A stretch of 64,000 bases of DNA from Clostridiales bacterium (GTDB taxonomy: Bacteria > Bacillota > Clostridia > Christensenellales > UBA1242): positions 577,999 to 641,998 of the forward strand of contig SVHV01000001.1 in NCBI GenBank assembly GCA_015055605.1. The letters run 5' to 3'. The position numbers and the translations under genes are program-made. Shown piece by piece: positions 1 through 10,215 of this stretch (the first letter of the stretch is position 1; every line of letters starts with the position of its first letter). Under the pieces are notes generated by a model. It was given only the letters and a program-made list of their open reading frames with translations, was not told where the DNA came from and searched no databases.

Positions 1-165
1 AAGTATATTTCCAGCGGAACACCCGAAGTCATTATACATAATATCATAATTAATTTCAAAAATCAAGCCTTTTATTGTAATTATTTATATTTTTACCAAA
101 TCAAACAAAATCCACTAAAATAGCCTAATTTATTTTATTATTTTTAACTGTAAAATATTATAAAT

Positions 166-513
166 TTAGAAACAATTTTCAATATGATTTATAGTATCAC
201 CCACAACCTCTATCACATCAAATCTTACTAAACTATCAGTCTTTTTGATTGCCTTAAGATATGACATAGCAACATTCCTAATTTTGTGTTGCTTATGAGT
301 ATTTACAGCCTCACTGGGAGCGCCAAAAAAATCGTTTGTTCTAGATTTTACTTCTACAAAAACAATTACATTCTTTTGTTTAGCAATTATATCTATTTCG
401 CCTATAGTGTTTTTATATTTTGTTTCTAAAATCTTATATTTATTCTTCTTTAAATAGTTAGTGGCTAAAGATTCTCCCCTATCACCAACTATTACATTGT
501 TACTTTTACCCAA
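166..513 (-). CDS. yraN: YraN/UPF0102 family endonuclease-like protein
   Basis: GEIDIIAKQKNVIVFVEVKSR motif; located after rnhB. Confidence 0.9.
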   Translation of the reverse strand: MGKSNNVIVGDRGESLATNYLKKNKYKILETKYKNTIGEIDIIAKQKNVIVFVEVKSRTNDFFGAPSEAVNTHKQHKIRNVAMSYLKAIKKTDSLVRFDVIEVVGDTINHIENCF

Positions 514-526
514 AGTTATAGCCTCA

Positions 527-1123
527 TTAGTTTACAAAATTTTTTATAAAAGACTCTCTATGTACTGGAGATTTTCCATACTTCTTTAGATTGTCAATAT
601 GTTCTTTTGTGCCATAACCCTTGTGTTTTTTGAAGTTGTATTGAGGATATTCCTCGTCCAACTTCAACATATATCTATCTCTTGTAACCTTTGCTAAAAT
701 TGATGCACAGGCAATACTATAACTAAGTGCATCTCCTTTGATGATAGATTCTGTTTCATATTCTGTATCTAATTTTACAGCATCTATAAGAACAATGTTC
801 GGCTTGACAGAAATATTCTCGATACAGGTAAGCATACCCAACTTTGTGGCATTAAGGATATTAATTGTATCAATAGTCATCTCATCAACTAATTCAACAT
901 GATAAGCTATTGCTTTTTCAATAATCTGTGAATATAGTTCTTCCCTCTTCTTTTCAGACAGTTTTTTGCTATCGTTTACTTTTTCTATAATGCTATCCTT
1001 ATCTAGTGGCATAATTACAATTGCAACTGCAACCGGACCAGCGAGAGGACCTCTACCTGCCTCATCAATACCTGCTATTAATTTCTTACCAGCATTCAAA
1101 TATTTGTTTTCGTAATCGAACAT
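527..1123 (-). CDS. rnhB: ribonuclease HII
   Basis: AGIDEAGRGPLAGPVAVAIV motif. Confidence 0.95.
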   Translation of the reverse strand: MFDYENKYLNAGKKLIAGIDEAGRGPLAGPVAVAIVIMPLDKDSIIEKVNDSKKLSEKKREELYSQIIEKAIAYHVELVDEMTIDTINILNATKLGMLTCIENISVKPNIVLIDAVKLDTEYETESIIKGDALSYSIACASILAKVTRDRYMLKLDEEYPQYNFKKHKGYGTKEHIDNLKKYGKSPVHRESFIKNFVN

Positions 1124-2016
1124 TATTCTTTTTCTCTCTTGTTATCTTTCTTGATAAGGAGTTTTATCTCTCCTACAGATTCGAGCGTTATTTGCCCCAT
1201 TTTACCCTGTTTAAAGTCAGATATTATAGCTAGACAACCTCTATCATAGTCATAATCTCCACCCCTAACAAGGAATTTTCTAGACTCGCAAATCTTCTCT
1301 AAGACCTCTAGATTTTCATCTTCTTCATCAATACTAATATTAAATCTATTCTCTAGTATTGTCTGGTCCATAGCCCTCATATCTTTGATAAATTCCATAG
1401 CAAGTTCAGGAATATCTAAAACCTCTTCTCTGATACTACCTATGTATGCTAAGTGTTTAGCAACTTTTTTATTATCAAAAGACGGCCACAATGTTCCCGG
1501 CATATCCAACAGTTCAATTCCACTAGCAATTTTTACCCATTGTTTACCCTTAGTAACGCCAGGCTTATTACCTGTAACAGTTTTAGCTTTACCACAAAGA
1601 TTGTTTATAAGTGTACTTTTACCACAGTTAGGAACACCTATAACCATAGCCCTCAAAGTTGTATTTATGTTTTTTAATTTATATTTTTCGATTTTGTCTT
1701 TCAAAACCAACCTAATAGTTGACTCAATCTTTTTTCCACTACCACTAGCTGTACTATCAAGCATAATACATTTATGAGTATTATTTTTGGAGAAATATTT
1801 AGCCCACTCGTCTACTTTATCCTTGTCTGCCATATCTACTTTATTAAATACATAAATAATTGGCTTATCACCAACTAGAGCCTCAAACTTAGGATTTACA
1901 CAAGAAAAAGGTGCTCTACTATCTAATACATAGAGTATAACATCAACTATTTTGATTTCTTTTTCCATTAGCCTAAAGGCTTTGGTCATGTGACCAGGAT
2001 ACCACTGTATTAACAT
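1123..2016 (-). CDS. rbgA: ribosome biogenesis GTPase RbgA/YlqF
   Basis: QWYPGHMTKA N-terminus, circularly permuted GTPase motifs NKVD and GVPNCGKSTLIN. Confidence 0.95.
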   Translation of the reverse strand: MLIQWYPGHMTKAFRLMEKEIKIVDVILYVLDSRAPFSCVNPKFEALVGDKPIIYVFNKVDMADKDKVDEWAKYFSKNNTHKCIMLDSTASGSGKKIESTIRLVLKDKIEKYKLKNINTTLRAMVIGVPNCGKSTLINNLCGKAKTVTGNKPGVTKGKQWVKIASGIELLDMPGTLWPSFDNKKVAKHLAYIGSIREEVLDIPELAMEFIKDMRAMDQTILENRFNISIDEEDENLEVLEKICESRKFLVRGGDYDYDRGCLAIISDFKQGKMGQITLESVGEIKLLIKKDNKREKE

Positions 2017-2021
2017 AAAAA

Positions 2022-2696
2022 CTATCCTTTATCTAATAAATCTGGTCTATACTTATTGGTTTCTAATATCTTTTGTCCGGCTTTCCACGCCTCTATTTCT
2101 TTATGATTCCCGTTGATTAGCACATCAGGAACTCTAAGCCCCATAAACTCTCTTGGTCTAGTATATTGAGGGTGTTCAAGTAGATTATCTGTAAAACTCT
2201 CATCAACCATACTAGTTTTATTACCTAAAACCTCTGGCACATATCTAAGAACAGAGTCCACTAGCACCATTGCTGGCAATTCTCCCCCTGTTAACACATA
2301 ATCTCCTATAGAAATTTGCTCATCAATACATAATTGAACAATTCTCTCATCAATACCCTCATAGTGTCCACACACAAGGATTAGATGCTCATAAGACTTA
2401 GCAATACTACGAACTTTCTTTTGATTAAGCACAGCACCCTTTGGAGATAGATATATTACATGACTCCCCTCAGTCTTGACTGACATAATAGCGTCATAAA
2501 GAGGTTGTGGAGTCATAAGCATACCATCTCCACCACCAAAAACATAATCATCAACTTTTTTATGTTTATTTTTAGAAAAGTCTCTGATATTTATCAAATT
2601 TAATTCAAATATATCTTTCTCAAGAGCACGACCTAACACACTAGTTTTTAGAGGTTCAAACATCTCTGGGAAAAGAGTTAAAATATCAATTCTCAT
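2022..2696 (-). CDS. trmD: tRNA (guanine-N1)-methyltransferase TrmD
   Basis: MRIDILTLFPEMFEPL and GHYEGIDERI; start moved to the conserved MRIDIL. Confidence 0.95.
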   Translation of the reverse strand: MRIDILTLFPEMFEPLKTSVLGRALEKDIFELNLINIRDFSKNKHKKVDDYVFGGGDGMLMTPQPLYDAIMSVKTEGSHVIYLSPKGAVLNQKKVRSIAKSYEHLILVCGHYEGIDERIVQLCIDEQISIGDYVLTGGELPAMVLVDSVLRYVPEVLGNKTSMVDESFTDNLLEHPQYTRPREFMGLRVPDVLINGNHKEIEAWKAGQKILETNKYRPDLLDKG

Positions 2697-3168
2697 AAAC
2701 AGCCACTTGTTCAAACAGTTCTTTCTTTAGAGAAATAACCATATTTTCTTCGTCTTTAGATTCAATAAGTCCATCTATGAATGGCAACATCATATTGTCT
2801 TTACCACTAATAGACCAAACATCTTTTGAGCCATAATTATTAATATCAACTATCTTGCCGATTTCCTCGCCACCAACAAACACTTTATAGTCCATATAGT
2901 CGCCATCATCTCTAGCAACAACTTCCATATCTGCAAATATAGGCTGATTTCTATAAGTCTCTGCACTTTCACAAGAGTCGATACCCTTAACTTTGAAAAT
3001 TACAAAAGTATCCCTAATAGAAACTCTCTCAACTTCGTACTCATGATTTGCAATATATACCACTTTAAAAGACTTATAATATTTAAGGTTCAAAAGTGCA
3101 GGTTTTACCCTAAACTCACCCTTAAGCGCCTGTGGTTTTGTAATAATTCCTATCTGATTTCTTTCCAT
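2686..3168 (-). CDS. rimM: ribosome maturation factor RimM
   Basis: IGIITKPQALKGEFRVKP N-terminus; position in rpsP-rimM-trmD order. Confidence 0.9.
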   Translation of the reverse strand: MERNQIGIITKPQALKGEFRVKPALLNLKYYKSFKVVYIANHEYEVERVSIRDTFVIFKVKGIDSCESAETYRNQPIFADMEVVARDDGDYMDYKVFVGGEEIGKIVDINNYGSKDVWSISGKDNMMLPFIDGLIESKDEENMVISLKKELFEQVAVYEN

Positions 3169-3186
3169 AATAAAAATAAGAGAAAA

Positions 3187-3426
3187 TTAATCTCTTTCTC
3201 CTATTTTTACGATAAATCTCTTGCCTGATTTAATACTAGCAGACTTAACAATTGTTCTAAGGCTATTAGCAACTTTACCATTTCTGCCGATAACTCTGCC
3301 AACATCTTCTTTGTCAACAGTAACAGAAAGTACAGTAACCTTTGCAGATTCCTCTTTCTCAGTTACCTCGATTGCCTCTTTGTTCTCTACTAGTTCTCCA
3401 ACAATATATTTAACTAATTCAACCAT
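3187..3426 (-). CDS. khpA: KH-domain RNA-binding protein (YlqC/KhpA)
   Basis: DVGRVIGRNGKVANSLRTIVK KH motif, next to rpsP. Confidence 0.92.
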   Translation of the reverse strand: MVELVKYIVGELVENKEAIEVTEKEESAKVTVLSVTVDKEDVGRVIGRNGKVANSLRTIVKSASIKSGKRFIVKIGERD

Positions 3427-3442
3427 TGTTTATATCTCCAAA

Positions 3443-3739
3443 TTACTTACTTTCTTTTTTCTTTTTATCAGTCTTTGGAGCATTTTTTGCGATAGGTGCA
3501 AGGATACCTTCTCTAACAAGAAGTGTTCTAGCTGTCTCAGTTGGTTGTGCACCGTTAGCAATCCAAGCTTTAGCTCTCTCAACATTTAGAGTAACCTCAG
3601 CTGGGTCTGTAAGAGGATTGAATGTTCCTAATTTCTCGATATATGCACCATCTCTAGCCTTTCTAGAATCTGCAACAACGATACGATAGAAAGGTGATTT
3701 TTTGTCTCCCATACGAGTAAGTCTAATTTTAACTGCCAT
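3443..3739 (-). CDS. rpsP: 30S ribosomal protein S16
   Basis: [26 protein letters not shown]. Confidence 0.97.
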   Translation of the reverse strand: MAVKIRLTRMGDKKSPFYRIVVADSRKARDGAYIEKLGTFNPLTDPAEVTLNVERAKAWIANGAQPTETARTLLVREGILAPIAKNAPKTDKKKKESK

Positions 3740-3800
3740 ATATTTTCTCCTTTTATATATTAATTTTTGTTAGGCATTCCTAAAAAAATTTTAAAACTAA

Positions 3801-5129
3801 TTAAAATGGTAATCTGAAGCCACCTAAGCCTCTTTTCTTACCGTTCATCTGCTTCATCAATTCCCTAGATTGATTGAATTGTTTAAGCAGAATGTTTACA
3901 TCTTGAATAGATGTTCCACTACCAGATGCAATTCTTCTCTTGTGACTACCTTTGATAATATCTGGGTCCAGTCTTTCTTTCTTAGTCATACTAAGTATAA
4001 TAGACTTATTTTTTGCTAATTGTTTTTCATCTATGGCACCAGCATTTAGTTTAAGTTTGTTAGCACCAGGAATCATTGCAAGCAAATCTGTTATGCTTCC
4101 CATTTTACTAAGTTGTTCAAATTGAACTAGATAATCTTCTAAGGTAAAGGTATTATTTCTAAGTTTTTGTTCTAGTTTTCTAGCCTCTTCCTCTGTGTAA
4201 TTAGCTTGAGCTTTTTCAATAAGCGACAGTACATCACCCATATCAAGGATTCTACTAGCCATTCTGTCTGGATAAAACGGCTCAATATCGTCCATTTTTT
4301 CACCAACACCACAGAACTTAATAGGCTTACCGGTCACTGCTCTAATAGATAGAGCTGCACCACCTCTAGTATCACCATCTAGCTTAGTTAGTATTACACC
4401 AGTAATATCAAGTTTGTCATTAAATGTAGATGCTACATTAACAGACTCTTGACCTATCATACTATCTACAGTAAGAAGTATCTCTGTTGGACTCACTGCC
4501 TTCTTTATATCCAGCAATTCATCCATCAAATCTTCATCAATCTGAAGTCTACCTGCAGTATCTATGATTACTGTATCATAGCCTTTTTTCTCTGCATACT
4601 TGATAGCATTTACGGCTGTCTTTTGTGGCTTATTTGTTCCCTCATCATAAGTCTCAACATCTACAGACTTTCCTACAACTTTTAATTGATTAATAGCTGC
4701 TGGTCTATAAATATCACAACCTACAAGCATAGGTTTCTTGCCCTGCTTCTTAAGCATCTTAGCAAGTTTACCACACATTGTTGTTTTACCTGCACCCTGC
4801 AAACCACACATCATAATAACCGTTGGTGGTTTACTAGCCACAGCGAGTTTAGCATTAGTAGTACCCATCAAGGCTGTCAATTCTTCATTAACAATCTTAA
4901 TGACCTGCTGTCCTGGAGTTAGAGACTTAAGTACTCTCTCACCCATACACTGTTCACTAACCTTAGCAACAAAATCTTTTACAACTAGATAGTTAACATC
5001 TGCCTCAAGAAGAACAAGTTTGATCTCTCTCATCGCATTCTTAATCTCTAGTTCAGTAAGAGTGCCTCGCTTAGTAATCTTGCTAAACACATGACTTAGT
5101 TTCTCTCCTAGTGTTCCAAATAAAGCCAT
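3801..5129 (-). CDS. ffh: signal recognition particle protein Ffh
   Basis: GLQGAGKTT, DTAGRL, TKLDGDTRGGAALS motifs and M domain. Confidence 0.97.
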   Translation of the reverse strand: MALFGTLGEKLSHVFSKITKRGTLTELEIKNAMREIKLVLLEADVNYLVVKDFVAKVSEQCMGERVLKSLTPGQQVIKIVNEELTALMGTTNAKLAVASKPPTVIMMCGLQGAGKTTMCGKLAKMLKKQGKKPMLVGCDIYRPAAINQLKVVGKSVDVETYDEGTNKPQKTAVNAIKYAEKKGYDTVIIDTAGRLQIDEDLMDELLDIKKAVSPTEILLTVDSMIGQESVNVASTFNDKLDITGVILTKLDGDTRGGAALSIRAVTGKPIKFCGVGEKMDDIEPFYPDRMASRILDMGDVLSLIEKAQANYTEEEARKLEQKLRNNTFTLEDYLVQFEQLSKMGSITDLLAMIPGANKLKLNAGAIDEKQLAKNKSIILSMTKKERLDPDIIKGSHKRRIASGSGTSIQDVNILLKQFNQSRELMKQMNGKKRGLGGFRLPF

Positions 5130-5130
5130 A

Positions 5131-5454
5131 TTATCTCCTATATTTCTCGATAATTTGCAATAACTGCTCTGTCTTATCCTTATCTAAACCCTTAGAAAAT
5201 GTGGTCAATTCATTTACCCAGGCATCTGTTCTCGAAATTATACCTAATTTCTCCTCCAAACTGTTCATAGTTTTAATTGATTGATTAATACTATCACTAA
5301 TTGCCTGTCTACTAATACCCATATTCTCGCCAATTTCGGCATAGGTTAGATTATCAAAGTAGTAGTTACTGATAATTGAAAACTGTTTTTCAGTTAAAAC
5401 TGAACCATAAACATCTATCAGTCTAACTATTCTTAAGTTTTCATCTATACTCAT
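5131..5454 (-). CDS. ylxM: YlxM-like HTH DNA-binding protein
   Basis: sigma-70 region 4-like HTH (YFDNLTYAEIGENMGISRQAISDSI) upstream of ffh; start moved to MSIDEN. Confidence 0.88.
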   Translation of the reverse strand: MSIDENLRIVRLIDVYGSVLTEKQFSIISNYYFDNLTYAEIGENMGISRQAISDSINQSIKTMNSLEEKLGIISRTDAWVNELTTFSKGLDKDKTEQLLQIIEKYRR

Positions 5455-5478
5455 AATAACACCCTGAAAGATTAATAC

Positions 5479-5504
5479 CTTGTAAAGCATTTTTACTTTA
5501 CAAG
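5479..5504. promoter_or_regulatory. Inverted repeat CTTGTAAAG-N8-CTTTACAAG upstream of ylxM
   Basis: Perfect 9-bp arms at 5479-5487 and 5496-5504. Confidence 0.75.
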
Positions 5505-5508
5505 CAGT

Positions 5509-5537
5509 ATTATATCCCAAAAGTGTTACCTTGTCAA
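5509..5537 (-). promoter_or_regulatory. Consensus sigma-A promoter of ylxM-ffh
   Basis: Minus strand TTGACA (5537-5532), 17-bp spacer, TATAAT (5514-5509). Confidence 0.85.
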
Positions 5538-5551
5538 TACTTTTTACTTGA

Positions 5552-6439
5552 CTAAATTATATTTTTAACAAATTCTTCGGCATTAAATGGCTCAATGTCA
5601 TCTACCGACTCACCAACACCTACAAATTTAATAGGTATACCGTATTTTTTTGCAATAGCAAAAACTACACCACCCTTACTAGAACCATCTAGTTTAGTAA
5701 GGATAATACCATCAAGTGGCATAATTTCATTAAATACTTCTACCTGTTGAAGTGCATTCTGACCAGTTGTTGCATCTATAACTAAATATGTTTGGGTATT
5801 ACCCTGCCATTCTTTAGCTATAATTTTACCGATTTTCTTTAGTTCTTCCATAAGACCAACTTTATTGTGTAGTCTACCTGCTGTATCTACTAAGACAATA
5901 TCGTCTTTTTTAGCCACAGCACTTTTGATGCCATCATACACAACTGCACCGGGGTCAGCACCCTCAGCATATTTTACAATTCTAGTACCAGCCCTCTTAC
6001 TCCACTCGTATAATTGCTCACTAGCAGCTGCTCTAAAGGTATCACCTGCAACCATAAGAACAGACTTTTTTTCCTTCTTAAAACGGTATGCAAGTTTACC
6101 TATTGCAGTAGTCTTTCCAACACCATTTACGCCTACAATAGTATATAGAGTAGGTCCAGCCAATTCTTCCTCATCAAAAGTAAGAAGCTCTGACATAGCC
6201 TCTCTTAGAATCTCTTTAAACTCTTCTTCCGTTTTTACTTTATTCTTTTTTGCTAAAGCTCTGACATTATCAACAATCTCAGCACTAGCCTCTGTGCCTA
6301 TATCGCTAGATACAAGCACAAATTCTAGTTCCTCATAAAAATCATCATCTAATTCACCAACAAATATTTGAGTGATTTTCTTAGAGATTGCATCTTTGGT
6401 CTTCTTTAAAGCCCCGAAAAACTTAGAAAACATTCCCAT
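5552..6439 (-). CDS. ftsY: signal recognition particle receptor FtsY
   Basis: GVNGVGKTTAIGKLA, DTAGRLHNK, TKLDGSSKGG. Confidence 0.97.
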   Translation of the reverse strand: MGMFSKFFGALKKTKDAISKKITQIFVGELDDDFYEELEFVLVSSDIGTEASAEIVDNVRALAKKNKVKTEEEFKEILREAMSELLTFDEEELAGPTLYTIVGVNGVGKTTAIGKLAYRFKKEKKSVLMVAGDTFRAAASEQLYEWSKRAGTRIVKYAEGADPGAVVYDGIKSAVAKKDDIVLVDTAGRLHNKVGLMEELKKIGKIIAKEWQGNTQTYLVIDATTGQNALQQVEVFNEIMPLDGIILTKLDGSSKGGVVFAIAKKYGIPIKFVGVGESVDDIEPFNAEEFVKNII

Positions 6440-9400
6440 TATTTTTGCTCCGTATTTTTAATTGCATCATTTAGTTTAACTGATACTAGTTTACTTACAC
6501 CCTTCTCTTCCATAGTAACACCATATAGAGTATCAGCATGCTCCATAGTAGGCTTTTTGTGAGTGATAACGATAAACTGAGTCTCATGTGAGTATCTCTT
6601 TAGATATTTAGCTAGTCTAGTTACATTAGCCTCATCTAGTGGAGCCTCAATCTCGTCTAATAAGCTAAATGGCATAGGTCTAAGTCTAAGTATTGCAAAT
6701 AGTATAGCAATAGCAACCAACGCCTGCTCTCCACCACTTAGAAGTGCTGTATTACTTAGTTTCTTCTCAGGTGGCTCAGCCTTAATCTCAATACCAGCCT
6801 CGAGCATATCTTCACTATCCATGATTTCTAGTCTAGCATGTCCACCACCAAATAGTTCTTTAAATACAATACCAAAGTTAGTATTGATTTTGTCAAATTC
6901 TGTCTGGAATCTTACAATCATTTCGTTAGAAAGGTCTTTTATAATTCTCTTTAGGTCAGACTCTGCTTTGATTAAGTCTTGAGACTGGTCATACATTTTA
7001 CCAAATCTCTCTTCTAAAGTCTTACAGTCCTCTATAGCCCTCTCGTTGATGTGTCCTAAAGCCACAATGTCTTTTTTGATTTTAGTAATCTCAGACCTGC
7101 CTAATCTATCATCAAAGTCTGGATCTTTGAGTGCGAGTGCTGAATCATAAGTCATACCATACTCAGTCCAAACTCTCTCTTGCATTGTTTCGATATCTGT
7201 ATCAACCTTTGATAGAGCGATATCTTGTTTATACTTTCTATCTTGAAGGATATTTACTTCGTTTAGAAGTCTGGTTCTAGACTCATCTAATCTTCTGATA
7301 TCCTCATTAATATTAGCCTTTTCTTGCTCTTTTTCGGCAAGTGCTTTTTCTGTCTTTTTAAGCAAATCATAATTCTCGTTATGCTCAAGACTGGTTTCAC
7401 TAGCAACCATTGTATTTTCTGCCATCATAAGAGCCTGATGATTCTTACTACAAGCCTGCTCTATAATCTCTAATTGTTCATTAGTTGCATTTAGATTATC
7501 TGTTAATCTAATTCTATCCTGCTCATAACCAACAAGCAATGATTCTATAGTTGCGATTTCTACCTTAAGCGCAGTGATTCTATTTGAGTATTCCTCTTTT
7601 TGATTCTTAAGTTCAGTAAATTGAGAATTATTAGATGCAACCTCTTCACTAATAGACATAACAGACTTCTCATCAGAAATCTTATTCAACTGATTAATAA
7701 TGCCTTCTAAAATCTGTTTATTTTTACCGATATTACCAGAAACCTTATTTCTCTCTTCTTCATAATCATTACATACAGTATTATACTTATCGTTTCTCTC
7801 AGCTTCACTGGCAATTCTAATATCAAGGTCATGCAGTTTGTCTGACATTTCTTTGATTGTAACATTCAATTCTTTAAGAAGAGAAATTGTTGTCTCGTAC
7901 TCTTTTGTCTTTTCTTGTTTATTTACACCTAATTTTTGAATAATCTTTGCACTATTCTCTATTTCAGTTTGTCTACCTAATAGATTAGTAACTTGTGCCT
8001 TTTTACTACCACCAGTAAGGCTACCTTGAGGAGATATAATGTCGCCATCTAATGTAGCGATTCTATATGCAAATCCACAACTTCTAGCAATATTCAAAGC
8101 AGAGTTCATATTATTTGCAATAAGTGTTGTTCCTAACAAACTACTAATAACATTATTGAGTGACTTATCATAAGTAATAAGTTCACTAGCTAATCCAAAA
8201 CAACCCTCCATAGAAAGCAGCCTTCTATCGTTATTATTGAAGTATCTAGGTTTAATAGTATTAATAGGTAAGAATGTTGCCCTACCATATTCTCTCTGTT
8301 TCAAATAATTAATTAAGTATTTAGCATTGTCATCGCTAGTTGTAACGATATTTTGAACTGCATTTCCTAAAGCAATTTCAATAGCAGTCTGATATGTCGC
8401 AGGAACTTTAATAAGAGAAGCAAGAACACCTACAATTCTATTTTTGATATCATTATTTCTCTCTGCATCAGTAAGAAGTCTCTTAACTGTACCACTAAAT
8501 CCCTCATACTCTTTCACATACTCTTCTAGCATTTTCTTTTTGTTTTCCATAGTAAGAATATTGCTAGAAAGTTCGTTAATAATAGTTTCTAAGCCTTTAA
8601 CATCTACTTGAAGATTATTTTGATGAACGGTTTTCTCATTGAGGTCTGACTCTAATTTATTTCTCTCTTGTTTTAATGAAAGCAATGCAGTAGAACTCTC
8701 TGCCTGTTTTGCCTTTGATAAAGAAAATTTCTCATTGATATCTCTCTGCATTTCTTCTAGTTCGTTAAGAGTCTTTTCATAGCTATTCTTTTCAGCATTT
8801 AATGCAGAAATCTGAGCCTTAACATCACCTAATGCCTCAAGGTCATCAATAATTTTCTGCTGAACTGCAGCAGCTTCGTCTTCACCCAACTTTAACTCAT
8901 CAGAAATAGCAGTATATTTCTCATTAAGGTCTGCAATCTGGGACTTCTTAGTAGCCAAATCAACTTGTTTACTCTTAATGTTACTCTCAATATCTAACAA
9001 TGAATTTTGAGTAATTTCTTTTGAAACTTTCAGTCTATCTAATTCGCCACCAAGTCTGTCATTTTCTTGTTTTAAGTTGTTGTATTTTTCTTTTTGTAAA
9101 GATATATCTCCAGAATGTTTAGTAATGGCAACATTAAGGTCCATAATCTTATCTTTTAAAGCAGAAATATCTATATCAATAGTTCCTACTTTTTCAAAAG
9201 CCTCATTATAGAGCAAATCTGCTTTTTCTTTCTCGTTATTTCTATACTCTAATTCTTCTATAATAGCATTGATTTTCTCTAAGATTGCATTCTTTGTGTC
9301 GCTCGCAGTATCGTATTGATAGATATAGAGATTAACCTCAAGAGCCTTTAGTCTCTCTTTATACTCATAATATATCTTAGCAGTCTCAGCTTGTTCTCTT

Positions 9401-10014
9401 AGAGGTTTAAGTTGTCTATCAATCTCAGAAATTAAGTCATTGATTCTATTTAGGTTGTCCTGAGTATTAAGAAGTTTTTTCTCAGCCTCAACCTTCTTTG
9501 ACTTAAACCTAGAAATACCAGCAGCCTCTTCAAATATAACCCTTCTATCCTCAGGTTTACTGTTAACAATTTTGCCAACCATACCCTGTCCGATAATAGA
9601 GTAACCATTTTTACCAACACCACTATCGTGAAGAATGTTTGTAATATCTTTTAGTCTAGCTGGAGTCTTATTAATTAGATACTCACTCTCACCGCTACGG
9701 TAAAGTTTTCTAGTAATCACAATTTCATTGTAATCAACATTAAAAATCCTATTAGTGTTGTCAAAAGTAAGAGACACTTCACAAAAACTTAATCCCTTTC
9801 TTTTTTCTGTACCTTTAAAAATAACATCCTGCATGTTGGAACCTCTAAGTTCCTTACTCCTCTGCTCTCCTAGAACCCATCTAATCGCATCAGCAACATT
9901 ACTTTTACCACAACCATTAGGTCCTACAATAGCAGTAATACCCTCTTCAAACTCAATTTTCTGATAATCGGCAAAGGACTTAAATCCCACCATTTCTATT
10001 CTTTTTAGATTCAT
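6439..10014 (-). CDS. smc: chromosome segregation protein SMC
   Basis: MNLKRIEMVGFKSFAD, GPNGCGKSN Walker A, coiled coils and hinge, LLSGGEQALVAIAILFA signature; start moved from 10074. Confidence 0.96.
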   Translation of the reverse strand: MNLKRIEMVGFKSFADYQKIEFEEGITAIVGPNGCGKSNVADAIRWVLGEQRSKELRGSNMQDVIFKGTEKRKGLSFCEVSLTFDNTNRIFNVDYNEIVITRKLYRSGESEYLINKTPARLKDITNILHDSGVGKNGYSIIGQGMVGKIVNSKPEDRRVIFEEAAGISRFKSKKVEAEKKLLNTQDNLNRINDLISEIDRQLKPLREQAETAKIYYEYKERLKALEVNLYIYQYDTASDTKNAILEKINAIIEELEYRNNEKEKADLLYNEAFEKVGTIDIDISALKDKIMDLNVAITKHSGDISLQKEKYNNLKQENDRLGGELDRLKVSKEITQNSLLDIESNIKSKQVDLATKKSQIADLNEKYTAISDELKLGEDEAAAVQQKIIDDLEALGDVKAQISALNAEKNSYEKTLNELEEMQRDINEKFSLSKAKQAESSTALLSLKQERNKLESDLNEKTVHQNNLQVDVKGLETIINELSSNILTMENKKKMLEEYVKEYEGFSGTVKRLLTDAERNNDIKNRIVGVLASLIKVPATYQTAIEIALGNAVQNIVTTSDDNAKYLINYLKQREYGRATFLPINTIKPRYFNNNDRRLLSMEGCFGLASELITYDKSLNNVISSLLGTTLIANNMNSALNIARSCGFAYRIATLDGDIISPQGSLTGGSKKAQVTNLLGRQTEIENSAKIIQKLGVNKQEKTKEYETTISLLKELNVTIKEMSDKLHDLDIRIASEAERNDKYNTVCNDYEEERNKVSGNIGKNKQILEGIINQLNKISDEKSVMSISEEVASNNSQFTELKNQKEEYSNRITALKVEIATIESLLVGYEQDRIRLTDNLNATNEQLEIIEQACSKNHQALMMAENTMVASETSLEHNENYDLLKKTEKALAEKEQEKANINEDIRRLDESRTRLLNEVNILQDRKYKQDIALSKVDTDIETMQERVWTEYGMTYDSALALKDPDFDDRLGRSEITKIKKDIVALGHINERAIEDCKTLEERFGKMYDQSQDLIKAESDLKRIIKDLSNEMIVRFQTEFDKINTNFGIVFKELFGGGHARLEIMDSEDMLEAGIEIKAEPPEKKLSNTALLSGGEQALVAIAILFAILRLRPMPFSLLDEIEAPLDEANVTRLAKYLKRYSHETQFIVITHKKPTMEHADTLYGVTMEEKGVSKLVSVKLNDAIKNTEQK

Positions 10015-10107
10015 TTGTAACTCCAAAAAAATTTTTGCACTTAGTATTTTAACAAATTTTAAGAAAAAAGACAAACCAAAGAGCTTAATATTATAATAAT
10101 AATATTA

Positions 10108-10143
10108 AAAAGAGTGTACATTTTATCGTACACTCTCTTTTAT
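10108..10143 (-). terminator. Rho-independent terminator after rnc
   Basis: AAAGAGTGTAC-loop-GTACACTCTCTTTT stem between rnc and smc. Confidence 0.75.
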
Positions 10144-10215
10144 GTTTATTAAATTTTAGCCTTTTACTTATGAAAACAAACACTCTTAGCATTTCAGTTT
10201 TTACAACAAAACATT

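Noticed and set aside
1-33. Possible RNase P or 5S rRNA fragment
   Set aside because: UUCGGGU...CGCUG resembles parts of RNase P, but there is too little room after the -10 for a P1 stem, and the 5S-like match stops in AT-rich DNA. Not callable from 30 nt.
1385-1777. 130-aa plus-strand ORF over rbgA
   Set aside because: Antisense shadow ORF.
5865-6338. 157-aa plus-strand ORF over ftsY
   Set aside because: Antisense shadow of a well-conserved GTPase; no recognisable domain.
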